From an uncultured Emergencia sp. (GTDB lineage: Bacteria; Bacillota; Clostridia; Peptostreptococcales; Anaerovoracaceae), in assembly GCA_904420065.1 (NCBI GenBank), contig CAJFTU010000049.1, forward strand, positions 1-64,000: a stretch of 64,000 nucleotides of DNA, given 5' to 3'. The notes below the pieces were generated by a model, which did no database searches, was not told the DNA's origin, and was given only the letters and a program-made list of their open reading frames with translations. The position numbers and the translations under genes were made by a program. Each line of letters starts with the position of its first letter. Positions within the stretch are counted from its first letter, which is position 1. Shown piece after piece: positions 7,234 through 16,067 of the stretch.

Positions 7234-8157
7234 ATGAAATTAGCGACAGTTCGTTATCGGGACAGCGTTTATTCCGGTGTGGTAAAAGACGGAAACTTTT
7301 ATCGCTTTTCGGGAATTCACAGCAGTCTGCCGGAAGAGATGATTGATTTTATCCAAGGTTACGATCGGTATAAGGAAGTGGTTCAGGAACATATCGATCA
7401 GGCCGAAGCAACCTGTAAAACCGAAGAGGCGGCGTTTCTGTCGCCGCTGCAGAGACCGAGGACGTTCCGGGATTTCATGAGCTTTGAGGAGCACGTGGTC
7501 AACAGCGGAAAGGCGCTTAAATACGATGAAGCGACTATGGAACGTATGCTTGCCGTTTGGAGAAAACTGCCGGCCTTCTATTTTTCCAATACCAATGTAT
7601 TCTTTGGCCCTGACGAGCCGATCAGGATGCATCCGACTTCACAGCGCTTTGATATCGAATTCGAAATAGCCGTGATTATCGGAAAGGAAGGGGAAAATAT
7701 CGATAGAGAAGACGCGTCGGATTACATTTTCGGCATGACGATCCTGAACGACTGGAGCGCGAGAGATATTCAGGCTGAAGAGATGCAGATGCAGCTGGGA
7801 CCTGCCAAGGGAAAGGATTACGCCAACTCCATGGGGCCGGTTATCGTGACCATGGATGAGCTGTCTCAGTACGCCGTGGACGGCGATCCCCAGCGGTTTG
7901 ATATGACCACCAGGCTGTACCGCAACGGCAGTCTGCTTCGGGAAAACAATACCAAGTCGATCTATCATACTTACAACGAGCTCATCGAATACTCCTCGAG
8001 GGGAACAAAAGTATATCCGGGCGATGTTCTCGGATCGGGTACAATCGGCGGAGGCGCCCTGTTGGAATATCTGGGCGGTCAGCCGTTTATCGGTCGGGGC
8101 GATGAGATCGTCATGGAAGTCGAGGGTATCGGTTCCATGAAGATGAACGTAATTTAA
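7234..8157 (+). CDS. fumarylacetoacetate hydrolase family protein
   Basis: 307 residues with an N-terminal cap and a C-terminal FAH catalytic domain. The metal-binding acidic strand is FDIEFEIAVIIGKEG, followed by GMTILNDWSARDIQ and later GDVLGSGTIGGG, all hallmarks of the superfamily. Members hydrolyse or decarboxylate beta-diketones and hydroxy-pentadienedioates or tautomerise oxaloacetate. Which applies here is unknown; no aromatic degradation genes are nearby. Ribosome site GAGGAGGAAG. A strong bidirectional hairpin follows. Confidence 0.88.
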   Translation: MKLATVRYRDSVYSGVVKDGNFYRFSGIHSSLPEEMIDFIQGYDRYKEVVQEHIDQAEATCKTEEAAFLSPLQRPRTFRDFMSFEEHVVNSGKALKYDEATMERMLAVWRKLPAFYFSNTNVFFGPDEPIRMHPTSQRFDIEFEIAVIIGKEGENIDREDASDYIFGMTILNDWSARDIQAEEMQMQLGPAKGKDYANSMGPVIVTMDELSQYAVDGDPQRFDMTTRLYRNGSLLRENNTKSIYHTYNELIEYSSRGTKVYPGDVLGSGTIGGGALLEYLGGQPFIGRGDEIVMEVEGIGSMKMNVI

Positions 8158-8167
8158 AACCGTATAG

Positions 8168-8217
8168 AAAAGGAGATCGCTGATTGATCAGCTGTGAGCA
8201 GCGGTCTCCTTTTCTTT
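8168..8217. terminator. bidirectional terminator between convergent genes
   Basis: The AAAAGGAGA arm pairs with TCTCCTTTT, and CGCTG / AGCG pairs extend the stem. T runs lie on both strands. It serves the FAH gene and the DUF4125 gene. Confidence 0.8.
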
Positions 8218-8219
8218 GT

Positions 8220-8834
8220 TTATGCCTGGGCTTCGGCATCTTCTATGCTGTTGTAGCCGTATAGTCTGACCATGGTGTCTTCGATCATGACGGAAAGGGA
8301 TTTTCCCTCGGCTTTCAGCTCTTTAACGTAATCCAGGTAGAGCTGAAGCAGCGCTGTTGGGTAGGTCAGGAGCTCTCCCCGTGCATAGGTCTCTACGGAA
8401 GTAAAGCCGTCTGCATCCGCTTCGGAGGTTACGGGGCGGCTTCGCGCGGCTAACCGGGGATACTTGACGACAAAATCCTGTTCCCAGGCAATTTGCTGTT
8501 CTACGATCTGATTGACCAGCCGGTAGTTGATGTTTGGCACGGTGGGAAGGGCAGGAGCAAGATATTCGTCGTAGTAACGGGTGTCGGTATATTCCATCAT
8601 CCGCGCGTATTTTTCCGTTACCAGATTTCTTCCCCGGTCGCGGCACTGACGCAGGTAATCGAGATAACTTTCAATCATGGCGTCGGACCAGTTTTCGTAC
8701 TGACTGCGTCGCATGATCTGAAAAGTTTCCGGATCATCCTGGCATTCTGCCCGACCGCCGATGTTCTGTACCTGTTGGAACATATCCCACTCTATGGAGA
8801 TGATTTCACTGATGCTGAGCTGTTTGTTTATCAT
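8220..8834 (-). CDS. DUF4125 family protein
   Basis: 204 residues, almost all helical, matching the DUF4125 family by the pattern IISIEWDMFQQVQNIGGRAECQ near the N-terminus and IVEQQIAWEQDFVVKYP in the middle. Each half carries a W-(D/E)-x-F/DF repeat, suggesting an internal duplication. No catalytic motif or membrane segment is visible. It is last in a minus-strand operon with a TPR protein and a DUF4037 protein, 59 bases after the latter. The constant company of these families suggests a joint process, still undescribed as far as I know. Confidence 0.8.
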   Translation of the reverse strand: MINKQLSISEIISIEWDMFQQVQNIGGRAECQDDPETFQIMRRSQYENWSDAMIESYLDYLRQCRDRGRNLVTEKYARMMEYTDTRYYDEYLAPALPTVPNINYRLVNQIVEQQIAWEQDFVVKYPRLAARSRPVTSEADADGFTSVETYARGELLTYPTALLQLYLDYVKELKAEGKSLSVMIEDTMVRLYGYNSIEDAEAQA

Positions 8835-8893
8835 GAATTAATCCTTTCTGCATCCCGCTGTATTTTCGGATTCTGCGGCGTACGTATGCCGAT

Positions 8894-9871
8894 TTAATTG
8901 AAGTCGGCCATGGGCGGCATATTGCTGATCTGAGGGTCGGCTATTCCGGCCATGATGTCCGCAAGGTGATCCTGGAGAAAATCGCTCTGTACGGAGGAAA
9001 ATCCCTGTCTGCGCAGTTCGGCTGCCAAAGCGGCGCAGATTTCCTCCGTGATGGAAAACGCTTGATCATAGGCGTATTTTGCTTTTCCCGATTGGAGCCG
9101 GGAAAAGACTTCCGGGAACTTTTCCAGCTTCCGGCCGATGTCAGACAGAAGCTCCAGATCGGATAGGCCGTGGTATGCCCACTTGTAAAAAGGCATGTAG
9201 CGCCTGTTCAGCAGATAGATCATAGATAGGGCGGCTTCGGTAAACCGGCTGGCGGACAGCATGGCGGCCACCTCATCCTCACGCCTGATCACTCTGAGCA
9301 GATTGTATTGTCCGGCCTGGGAGAGCACTGCGGCTCGCGCCGCAATTTTTTTTCGCAGCACATCGGGAGGATAAAAATCCAGCAAAGACTGGCGGACCCG
9401 GGAAAAGACGCCGCTGTCGTCGCGAAAGATACGGCCGTTGGTGGCCGCGGCCAGACAGTGTTCGGGCGCCATCAACCACTGAAGATTGTTCTGGGGTAGT
9501 CCCGGCTGCGAGACTGTCCCGCTGCATCCGGTAAACTGGCTGTAAAACCGGCTTATGGTCGTGACGCCCAGGCGCCCTTTGGCGATCATATTCTCTCTGC
9601 TGATATCCAGAAAACGATCAGGGAGACGATCGTAAGCGGCCTGAAGTTCGGCTCCTGCCGAAGAGAAATCCTCGTCGCTGAGCCATATGCAAAAGCCGGG
9701 AGCAAAATCGTGATCCCGTGAAAGTTGATCGTCGTAGCCGAAGCACTGCGAGCCTTCTCCGGCCAGACCAGCGGCGATACTGATCTGGGGATGGGAGGCG
9801 AGGAACTGCTCGATGGCATCTTTTCCGAATTGCTCGTAATACTGCTTCGCAAGCTCTAATCCTTTCAGCAT
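8894..9871 (-). CDS. DUF4037 protein with nucleotidyltransferase-like signature
   Basis: 325 residues. The N-terminal segment GLAGEGSQCFGYDDQLSRDHD (about residues 34-54) has the GS-x(10)-D-x-D form of nucleotidyltransferase-fold enzymes such as aminoglycoside and MNT-type transferases. QWLMAPEHCLAAATNGRIF in the middle is typical of DUF4037, and the C-terminal half is helical. Start: the ATG at 9869-9871 has GGAGAGGAAG upstream and overlaps the TPR gene's stop by 7 bases (coupled translation); the frame also extends upstream inside that gene. The transferred group and acceptor are unknown. Confidence 0.82.
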   Translation of the reverse strand: MLKGLELAKQYYEQFGKDAIEQFLASHPQISIAAGLAGEGSQCFGYDDQLSRDHDFAPGFCIWLSDEDFSSAGAELQAAYDRLPDRFLDISRENMIAKGRLGVTTISRFYSQFTGCSGTVSQPGLPQNNLQWLMAPEHCLAAATNGRIFRDDSGVFSRVRQSLLDFYPPDVLRKKIAARAAVLSQAGQYNLLRVIRREDEVAAMLSASRFTEAALSMIYLLNRRYMPFYKWAYHGLSDLELLSDIGRKLEKFPEVFSRLQSGKAKYAYDQAFSITEEICAALAAELRRQGFSSVQSDFLQDHLADIMAGIADPQISNMPPMADFN

Positions 9872-10683
9872 GACGGCGCTTCCTCTCCAAGGCGCTGACG
9901 GCACAGCTCCAGATTCTTTTTGATCGTGCGGCAGCTGTCGGTATCTTCGCCTAAATCGCGTATGTTCAGCTTTAGCGCCTCTTCAAATTGGCGGGCGGCG
10001 GACGCGTAGTCGCCTTGACAGAAGTATACTTCGCCCAACGCGTTTATCGCGGCGGCATAGTGGATATCCTGACCGTCGCTTTCCCGAAGGAAGATGTCTA
10101 TTGCCTGCTCGAGGAGGTCTTTGGCTTCAGAGAAACGCTCCGTAGCCGAGCAGATATTGGCCAGATTCGTGTAAGTGATAGCGATTTCGATCCGGCTGTC
10201 CTGAAGCGTTTCTAAAATTCGAAGAGCCCGTTTCAGGTAATCCTCGGCCTGGGAAAAATTGTTCATGGACTGACAGACCAGACTCATGTTGTTGTACAGG
10301 GTCGCCAGATTGAAATCGGGCGTATAGCCGGGTCCGCTGAAGATTTCAGCGGCTTTGCCGTAAAGCTCCAATGCCTTTTCCTGCTGGCCGTTCATGGTGC
10401 AGTTGGTGGCATAATTGATCAGCGTGGTGCCGTGAGCGGGAGTTCCGTTCTGGCCTAAAGCGCCGATAATGTTCAGGGCCTTTTCGTAGAGCGGCGTCCC
10501 TTCGTCGTAGCGGGAAAGGGTTCGGTAATACCCGCCCAACTCGTTGCATACGGTAACGATTCCGGTCGGATCGTTCCCGGCTTCAGCCTGAGCGAGACAG
10601 CTCTTCATATAAATTTCTGCTTCGGCGATTCTCTTTTCCGCATAGCAGCGATCCAGTTCGGTAAAGAATTTTGTCGTATCCAT
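9865..10683 (-). CDS. tetratricopeptide repeat protein
   Basis: 272 residues made almost wholly of TPR helical hairpins of the kinesin-light-chain type. Repeats of about 40 residues carry the core pattern A..YNNMSLVCQSMNNFSQAEDYLKRAL and A..Y.NLANIC.A..RF.EA. There is no signal peptide or catalytic domain. It is first in the operon behind AAAAGGAG and is translationally coupled to the DUF4037 gene. It presumably supplies a protein-binding scaffold for the nucleotidyltransferase-like partner. Confidence 0.85.
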   Translation of the reverse strand: MDTTKFFTELDRCYAEKRIAEAEIYMKSCLAQAEAGNDPTGIVTVCNELGGYYRTLSRYDEGTPLYEKALNIIGALGQNGTPAHGTTLINYATNCTMNGQQEKALELYGKAAEIFSGPGYTPDFNLATLYNNMSLVCQSMNNFSQAEDYLKRALRILETLQDSRIEIAITYTNLANICSATERFSEAKDLLEQAIDIFLRESDGQDIHYAAAINALGEVYFCQGDYASAARQFEEALKLNIRDLGEDTDSCRTIKKNLELCRQRLGEEAPSC

Positions 10684-10779
10684 ATTTTATCTCCTTTTCA
10701 ATTTTACTTTTATACACAGAACAACCTGGTTTAAAACTGAACCTGAAGCGGATTTGCTTTTAAAGTTTCGTCCATTCGG

Positions 10780-10808
10780 TTGAACTGGGGGAATAATAGA
10801 GCTATACT
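10780..10808 (+). promoter_or_regulatory. promoter of the SNF2 helicase gene
   Basis: TTGAAC (10780-10785), a 17-base spacer and TATACT (10803-10808). Confidence 0.6.
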
Positions 10809-10885
10809 AAAAAAATAAGGCTTTATTTCCGTCCCGGCCCTGCAACAGGCTGCGACGGCTGGCATACAGAAAGGACCCAGAGAAT

Positions 10886-13800
10886 ATGTTGACAAGAAGC
10901 AAGATACAGCAGCTCTCTATGGCGGCTGCTTATCGAAAGGGACAGGAGATATACAGCAGTTCCTATAAAATCGTTCGCCTGGATATCGATCACGACAAAA
11001 GCGGGCGCGATAAAATTTCCGCCGTGGTGAAGGGAAGCGGCAGCGAAAGGTATTCGGTTTCCGGCGTCTACGATAACGAAGCGGAAGAACTGGAGGAAAT
11101 GAGCTGTCAGTGTCTTGCGTGGGAAAACTATCCAGGACTCTGCAAACACTGCGTGGCTGTGCTTCTCCGATATATGGATTACGGGACGATGATGGAGAGG
11201 AAATCCAAAAAGGAAAAACCGTCGCTTTCGGCGGTGCAGAGAAAGCAACAGATACCCGTCGTTTCCCGCAGAAGAACCAATCACATCATCAGAGATATTT
11301 TGGAAAAGGAGAGCCGCAAAAGTATCGAAAAGGCGAGGGAAACAGATATCTTGGGAAAGGTGAGAATCGAACCCCATCTGAACCTGTCCGGCAGGGAGTT
11401 GAAGGTTCAGTTTACTGTCGGCGTAGATCACATGTATGTACTCAGGGATGTTCTTGAATTTGCGGAAAACCTGCAGCATTCCAGCGACTTCGCTTATGGG
11501 AAAAAGCTCCGTTTTGTTCACAGCATGGACAGCTTTGCGCCGGATTCCCGGGATTTGGCCCGGTTTCTGCAGAGCTGGGTGAATAACCGCAGACAGCTCA
11601 GACAGATAAGCAGATATTATTTACAGGGAGTCATGCCTAAAATGAGAGAACTCATCCTGTCTGACCGGGAATTTCAGAGCCTGATGGATATCATCGGAGA
11701 TCGGGCCTTTGAAGCGCGGGTAGAGGGCTTTTCCAATCAGCGATGGCATGCGATACCCGGAGGCAGACTGCGACAGCTTTGGATCAGAGGAACGATAGAC
11801 GGTATAGAAGTGAAAGCCGACGGTCTGTTTATGGCCAGGGGACGGAAGGATTATTTTGTCTTTGACAGCGGGGAGGTTTTCCGGATACCGGCGGAGGGAA
11901 CAGAGGAGTTGGAAGAGCTTTTATCCTACATCAGGCATTATCCGGATGAAGTCCTGTACATCAGCAGAGAAGATGTTCCCGGCTTCTGCAGAGAACTTTT
12001 ACCGCGGCTGCGCAGGATCTTTGTGGTTAAGGCGGAAAACTTCAACGAAGAAGATTTTATCTTTCATCCGGACAGCGTTCGTCTCTATCTGGATATGAAT
12101 CAAAGCGGCGAGATCACCTGTCGGGCAAGCGTAACTTATGGTCAGGAGGAGTACGGGCTGTGTGACCGTCAGAAAGATACCGGCAGAAGAGATCTGATCG
12201 AAGAAAATTACCTTTATGGCAGAATTCTTTCCCTGTTTGACGGATTTGACCAATCCACACAGCGGTTCCTTCTTTCCGGCGGCGATGATAAGATCTATTC
12301 TCTGCTGACAGAAGGAATCGGGCGGCTTCAGGAGATCGGGGAAGTCTATATCTCCGAACGGCTGAAGCGAATTAAGGTGAAGCCTCTGCCGAAGGTGTCG
12401 GCGGGCCTTTCCCTCTCGGGAGATCTGCTGGAGTTTACGGTAAGTGCGGAAGGAATGAGCGGAGAGGAGCTGGCCGAAATTCTCGGCCGGTATGAACGGA
12501 AAAAGAAATATTTCCGCCTGAAAAACGGCGATTTTATTCAGCCCGATGAAGGTCTGGAGACTCTCGCCGAGATCATGGAGCGATTTGACCTTTCGGCGGA
12601 AATGATGACGGCAGATTCCGTTAAGCTGCCGAAGTTTCGCGCCATGGAGCTGGACGGAATGCTGAAGGAGGACGAATCCGTAGCGGTAGACCGGGCGCGT
12701 AGTTTTAAGAGCCTGATTCGGGATATGAAAAACGTTGAGGACAACGACTACGATGTACCGAAGTCTCTGAAAGGCGTCCTCCGAGGTTATCAGACCAGGG
12801 GATTTCTATGGTTGAAAACCCTGAACGCCTGCGGATTTGGAGGAATTCTGGCCGACGATATGGGCTTGGGGAAAACTCTGCAGGTTATCGCTTTTCTCCT
12901 TTCTTCTTATCAAGAGGGAATTTATCAGAAACCGACTCTGATCGTCTGCCCGGCATCCCTGATTTACAACTGGGAGAGCGAGATTCGCCGGTTCGCTCCG
13001 GAATTGAAGACGCGTATGATTTTGGGAACGGCAAAGGAGCGAGAGGAACAGATTGCCGGTATCGACGGCGGAGATGTCTGCATCACTTCTTATGATCTGC
13101 TGCGGAGAGATATGCAGGCGTACGAAAATACGAAATTTGCCTGCCAGGTCATCGATGAAGCGCAGCATATTAAAAATCATTCGACGAAGGCCGCCAAAGC
13201 GGTGAAATCTATTCAAGCCGGTTTTCATCTGGCTCTCACCGGAACGCCGGTAGAAAATCGGCTCAGTGAACTGTGGAGTATTTTCGATTATCTGATGCCG
13301 GGCTTGCTGTTTACCTATAAGCGTTTTCGGCAGGAGGTGGAGACGCCGGTGATCAGCAAGGGAGACGAGAAGGTGATGGAACAGCTGAAAAAGACCATTG
13401 CTCCTTTTGTTCTCCGCCGGCTGAAAAAAGATGTGCTTCGGGATTTGCCGGATAAGATCGAAGAGAATCTGGTGACAGCCATGACGGAGGAACAGCAGGA
13501 ACTCTACGATGCCAACCTGAAGCAGCTTCGCCAGTTCCTCCACGGGCAAAATGACCGTGAGTTCAGAACTTCTAAGATTCAGATCCTGTCAGGGTTGACC
13601 CGGCTGCGCCAGATATGCTGTGATCCGGCCCTGATCTATGAGAATTACAGCGGGGGAGCCAGTAAGGCGGAGATCTGTATGGAACTGGTGGAAAACGGAG
13701 CGGACAGCGGACACAAGATTTTGATCTTTTCTCAGTTTACTTCCATGTTGGATATTTTGGCAAATAACTTGAAGAGGAAAGATATTCCGTTTTATATGCT

Positions 13801-14173
13801 GACCGGATCGACGGAGAAGGAAGAACGGCTGAAGATGACGGAGGCTTTCAATCAAAATGAAGTGCCCGTCTTCTTGATTTCCCTGAAGGCCGGCGGCACC
13901 GGACTGAACCTGACTGCGGCAGACATGGTCATCCACTTTGACCCGTGGTGGAACCTGGCCGTGCAGAATCAGGCTACCGACAGAGCTCACCGGATCGGAC
14001 AGAAAAATGTGGTCAATGTCTACAAGCTTATCGCTAAAGACACCATTGAAGAAAAGATCATCAAGCTGCAGGAGCGGAAGAAAGATCTGGCAGATGAGCT
14101 TCTCTCCGGAAGCGGTATGAGCAGTATCGTTCTCGATCGGGAAGAACTGATGGAACTTTTGAATCAGCGATGA
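10886..14173 (+). CDS. SWIM zinc-finger SNF2 family helicase
   Basis: 1095 residues. Residues 74-89 form a SWIM zinc finger (C74, C76, C86, H88). A helical SNF2-associated domain fills about residues 120-600. The ATPase lobes follow: motif I ADDMGLGKT near residue 657, motif II as DEAQ near 757 (VIDEAQHIKN), and ALTGTPVENR as motif III. Lobe 2 contains SLKAGGTGLNLTAAD and the arginine-finger motif ATDRAHRIGQ. Bacterial SNF2 proteins translocate on duplex DNA, linked to transcription or repair. There are no restriction or defence neighbours, so it looks like a housekeeping clostridial copy. It has its own promoter and terminator. Confidence 0.92.
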   Translation: MLTRSKIQQLSMAAAYRKGQEIYSSSYKIVRLDIDHDKSGRDKISAVVKGSGSERYSVSGVYDNEAEELEEMSCQCLAWENYPGLCKHCVAVLLRYMDYGTMMERKSKKEKPSLSAVQRKQQIPVVSRRRTNHIIRDILEKESRKSIEKARETDILGKVRIEPHLNLSGRELKVQFTVGVDHMYVLRDVLEFAENLQHSSDFAYGKKLRFVHSMDSFAPDSRDLARFLQSWVNNRRQLRQISRYYLQGVMPKMRELILSDREFQSLMDIIGDRAFEARVEGFSNQRWHAIPGGRLRQLWIRGTIDGIEVKADGLFMARGRKDYFVFDSGEVFRIPAEGTEELEELLSYIRHYPDEVLYISREDVPGFCRELLPRLRRIFVVKAENFNEEDFIFHPDSVRLYLDMNQSGEITCRASVTYGQEEYGLCDRQKDTGRRDLIEENYLYGRILSLFDGFDQSTQRFLLSGGDDKIYSLLTEGIGRLQEIGEVYISERLKRIKVKPLPKVSAGLSLSGDLLEFTVSAEGMSGEELAEILGRYERKKKYFRLKNGDFIQPDEGLETLAEIMERFDLSAEMMTADSVKLPKFRAMELDGMLKEDESVAVDRARSFKSLIRDMKNVEDNDYDVPKSLKGVLRGYQTRGFLWLKTLNACGFGGILADDMGLGKTLQVIAFLLSSYQEGIYQKPTLIVCPASLIYNWESEIRRFAPELKTRMILGTAKEREEQIAGIDGGDVCITSYDLLRRDMQAYENTKFACQVIDEAQHIKNHSTKAAKAVKSIQAGFHLALTGTPVENRLSELWSIFDYLMPGLLFTYKRFRQEVETPVISKGDEKVMEQLKKTIAPFVLRRLKKDVLRDLPDKIEENLVTAMTEEQQELYDANLKQLRQFLHGQNDREFRTSKIQILSGLTRLRQICCDPALIYENYSGGASKAEICMELVENGADSGHKILIFSQFTSMLDILANNLKRKDIPFYMLTGSTEKEERLKMTEAFNQNEVPVFLISLKAGGTGLNLTAADMVIHFDPWWNLAVQNQATDRAHRIGQKNVVNVYKLIAKDTIEEKIIKLQERKKDLADELLSGSGMSSIVLDREELMELLNQR

Positions 14174-14196
14174 AGGAAGATGAAAGAACATGCAGA

Positions 14197-14246
14197 AAAA
14201 CTGCCGCAGGGCTCTAAGACTGAGCTTTACGGCAGTTTTGCATTTT
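14197..14246. terminator. bidirectional terminator
   Basis: AAAACTGCCG pairs with CGGCAGTTTT around an inner AGGGCTC/GAGCT arm. It lies between the SNF2 gene and the convergent ABC exporter gene. Confidence 0.85.
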
Positions 14247-14262
14247 GTAGTTCTGTTTTAAA

Positions 14263-15996
14263 TTATGCGTCGAACTGCATTTCGTAGTAATGGGCGTAAA
14301 TACCGTTCTGTTTGATCAGCTCATCGTGGGAGCCTCTTTCGGCGATACCGCTGTCGGAGACGACCAGAATCTCGTCGGCACCTCTGATCGTCGACAGGCG
14401 ATGAGCGATCGTTATGGTCGTTCTGCTCTTTGCCAGTTCCTCCAGGCTCTGCTGGATCCAACGTTCGCTTTCGTTGTCCAGCGCGCTGGTGGCCTCGTCG
14501 AGGATGAGAATCGGAGGATTCTTGAGGAAGACTCTCGCGATAGATATTCTCTGCTTCTGTCCGCCGGACAGACGGGTTCCCCGTTCGCCGACAAAGGTGT
14601 CGTAACCGTCGGGGAGCGCTTCGATAAAATCGTGGATGTTGGCTTTTTTCGCGGCCTCTATGATTTCCTCCATTGTGGCTTCGGGCTTTCCGTAGGATAT
14701 ATTTTCCCTTATGCTGCCGCAGAACAGATAGACATCCTGCTGGACGATACCGATCTGGCTGCGGAGAGATTCCAGGGTCAGATCCCGAACATCCTTTCCA
14801 TCTATGGTGATTCTGCCTCCGGTTACATCGTAGAAACGGGGCAGAAGAGAACAGATCGTCGTCTTTCCGCTTCCCGACGGACCGACCAGGGCGATAGAGC
14901 GGCCTGCCGGAATGTCGAAGGAAACCTGGTCCAGCACCAACTCATCGTCGTCGCTGTAGTGAAAGGATACGTTCTCGTAGGATACGCTGCCTTTGACATC
15001 TTCGAGGGGTTTTGCATCCGGCGAATTCTGAATTTCCGGTTCCGTCTCCATCACGGCGGTAAAGCGCTTAAATCCGGAAAGTCCTTTTTGCATCATTTCT
15101 GTCAGCTCTACCAGGATCTGGACCGGACTGATGAATATACCGATATAGAGAGCGTACATGGCCAGATCTCCGGCGTTCATCTTTCCGTGGGCGATCAGAA
15201 ATCCGCCGAATACCAGCGTAACCAGGTACATCATGCCCTGGAAGAACAGATTTCCGCTCATAAAGGTGCCCATGCACTTGTAGTTTGCATCTTTGGAGAG
15301 CAGAAAGCCGTGATTGCTTTTTCTGAATTTCTTTCTCTCCACATCTTCGTTGGCGAAGGACTGTACTACGCGGATTCCTGCCAGCGTGTCCTGAAGACTG
15401 GCGTTGACGTCGCCAATCTTGCGGCGGTTTTCCATGAAGGTGGTCTGCATCCGCTTATTTTGACTCAGGGAAAAGATGAGCATGCAGATGACCAGGATAA
15501 CCAGAGGTATGGCCAGATACCAGTTGATCAGGAACAGGAAGACGAACGATCCGATGATTTTGATCAGCGAAATGAACAGGTTTTCCGGACCGTGGTGGGC
15601 GAATTCGGCGATATCGAACAGATCGGAAACCAGCTTGCTCATCATCTGACCGGAGTTGTTCTGATCGTAGTAGGAAAAGGAAAGCTTTTCGTAGTGGTCG
15701 AACAGCTGCTGACGCATGTCCCTTTCCATGTTGGCGCCCATCATGTGGCCCTGGTAGCTGACATAGTACTTGCACAGGCTCTGCACGATGTACATGATCA
15801 GGAGGGCTGCGAAAATAGGCAGAAGAGCATTGAGAATGACCGAACTTTCCTCTGTGAACAGGGTTGCCGTCAACGTTCTGAGGATCTGCGGATAAGCCAG
15901 GTCTACAAGGCTGATCACGGTCGCGCAGATCAAATCCAGAAAGAAGACCGCCTTGTACGGTGAGTAATATCGGATAAATTTTTTCATTGTCTGCAT
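14263..15996 (-). CDS. ABC exporter, fused permease and ATPase (MdlB/MsbA type)
   Basis: 577-residue half transporter. About residues 1-310 hold six membrane helices of the type I exporter fold. The nucleotide-binding domain carries Walker A GPSGSGKTT, the Q-loop in IGIVQQDVYLF, signature LSGGQKQR, Walker B ILILDEATSAL and the H-loop in IAHRLSTI. It acts as a homodimer, or pairs with another half transporter not in this window. Cargo is unknown; lipids, peptides or drugs are usual. Ribosome site AGGAG. Monocistronic. Confidence 0.93.
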   Translation of the reverse strand: MQTMKKFIRYYSPYKAVFFLDLICATVISLVDLAYPQILRTLTATLFTEESSVILNALLPIFAALLIMYIVQSLCKYYVSYQGHMMGANMERDMRQQLFDHYEKLSFSYYDQNNSGQMMSKLVSDLFDIAEFAHHGPENLFISLIKIIGSFVFLFLINWYLAIPLVILVICMLIFSLSQNKRMQTTFMENRRKIGDVNASLQDTLAGIRVVQSFANEDVERKKFRKSNHGFLLSKDANYKCMGTFMSGNLFFQGMMYLVTLVFGGFLIAHGKMNAGDLAMYALYIGIFISPVQILVELTEMMQKGLSGFKRFTAVMETEPEIQNSPDAKPLEDVKGSVSYENVSFHYSDDDELVLDQVSFDIPAGRSIALVGPSGSGKTTICSLLPRFYDVTGGRITIDGKDVRDLTLESLRSQIGIVQQDVYLFCGSIRENISYGKPEATMEEIIEAAKKANIHDFIEALPDGYDTFVGERGTRLSGGQKQRISIARVFLKNPPILILDEATSALDNESERWIQQSLEELAKSRTTITIAHRLSTIRGADEILVVSDSGIAERGSHDELIKQNGIYAHYYEMQFDA

Positions 15997-16067
15997 TTTA
16001 CTTCTCCTTTCTGTTTTCTGTCTCAGATTATACTAACATAACCGGAAAGCCGGTACAAGGACGGTTT

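Noticed and set aside
14290-15963. 557-codon open frame on the strand opposite the ABC exporter
   Set aside because: Its composition is that of an antisense frame of a GC-balanced gene. The minus-strand product has every ABC motif in place, and no ribosome site serves the plus frame.
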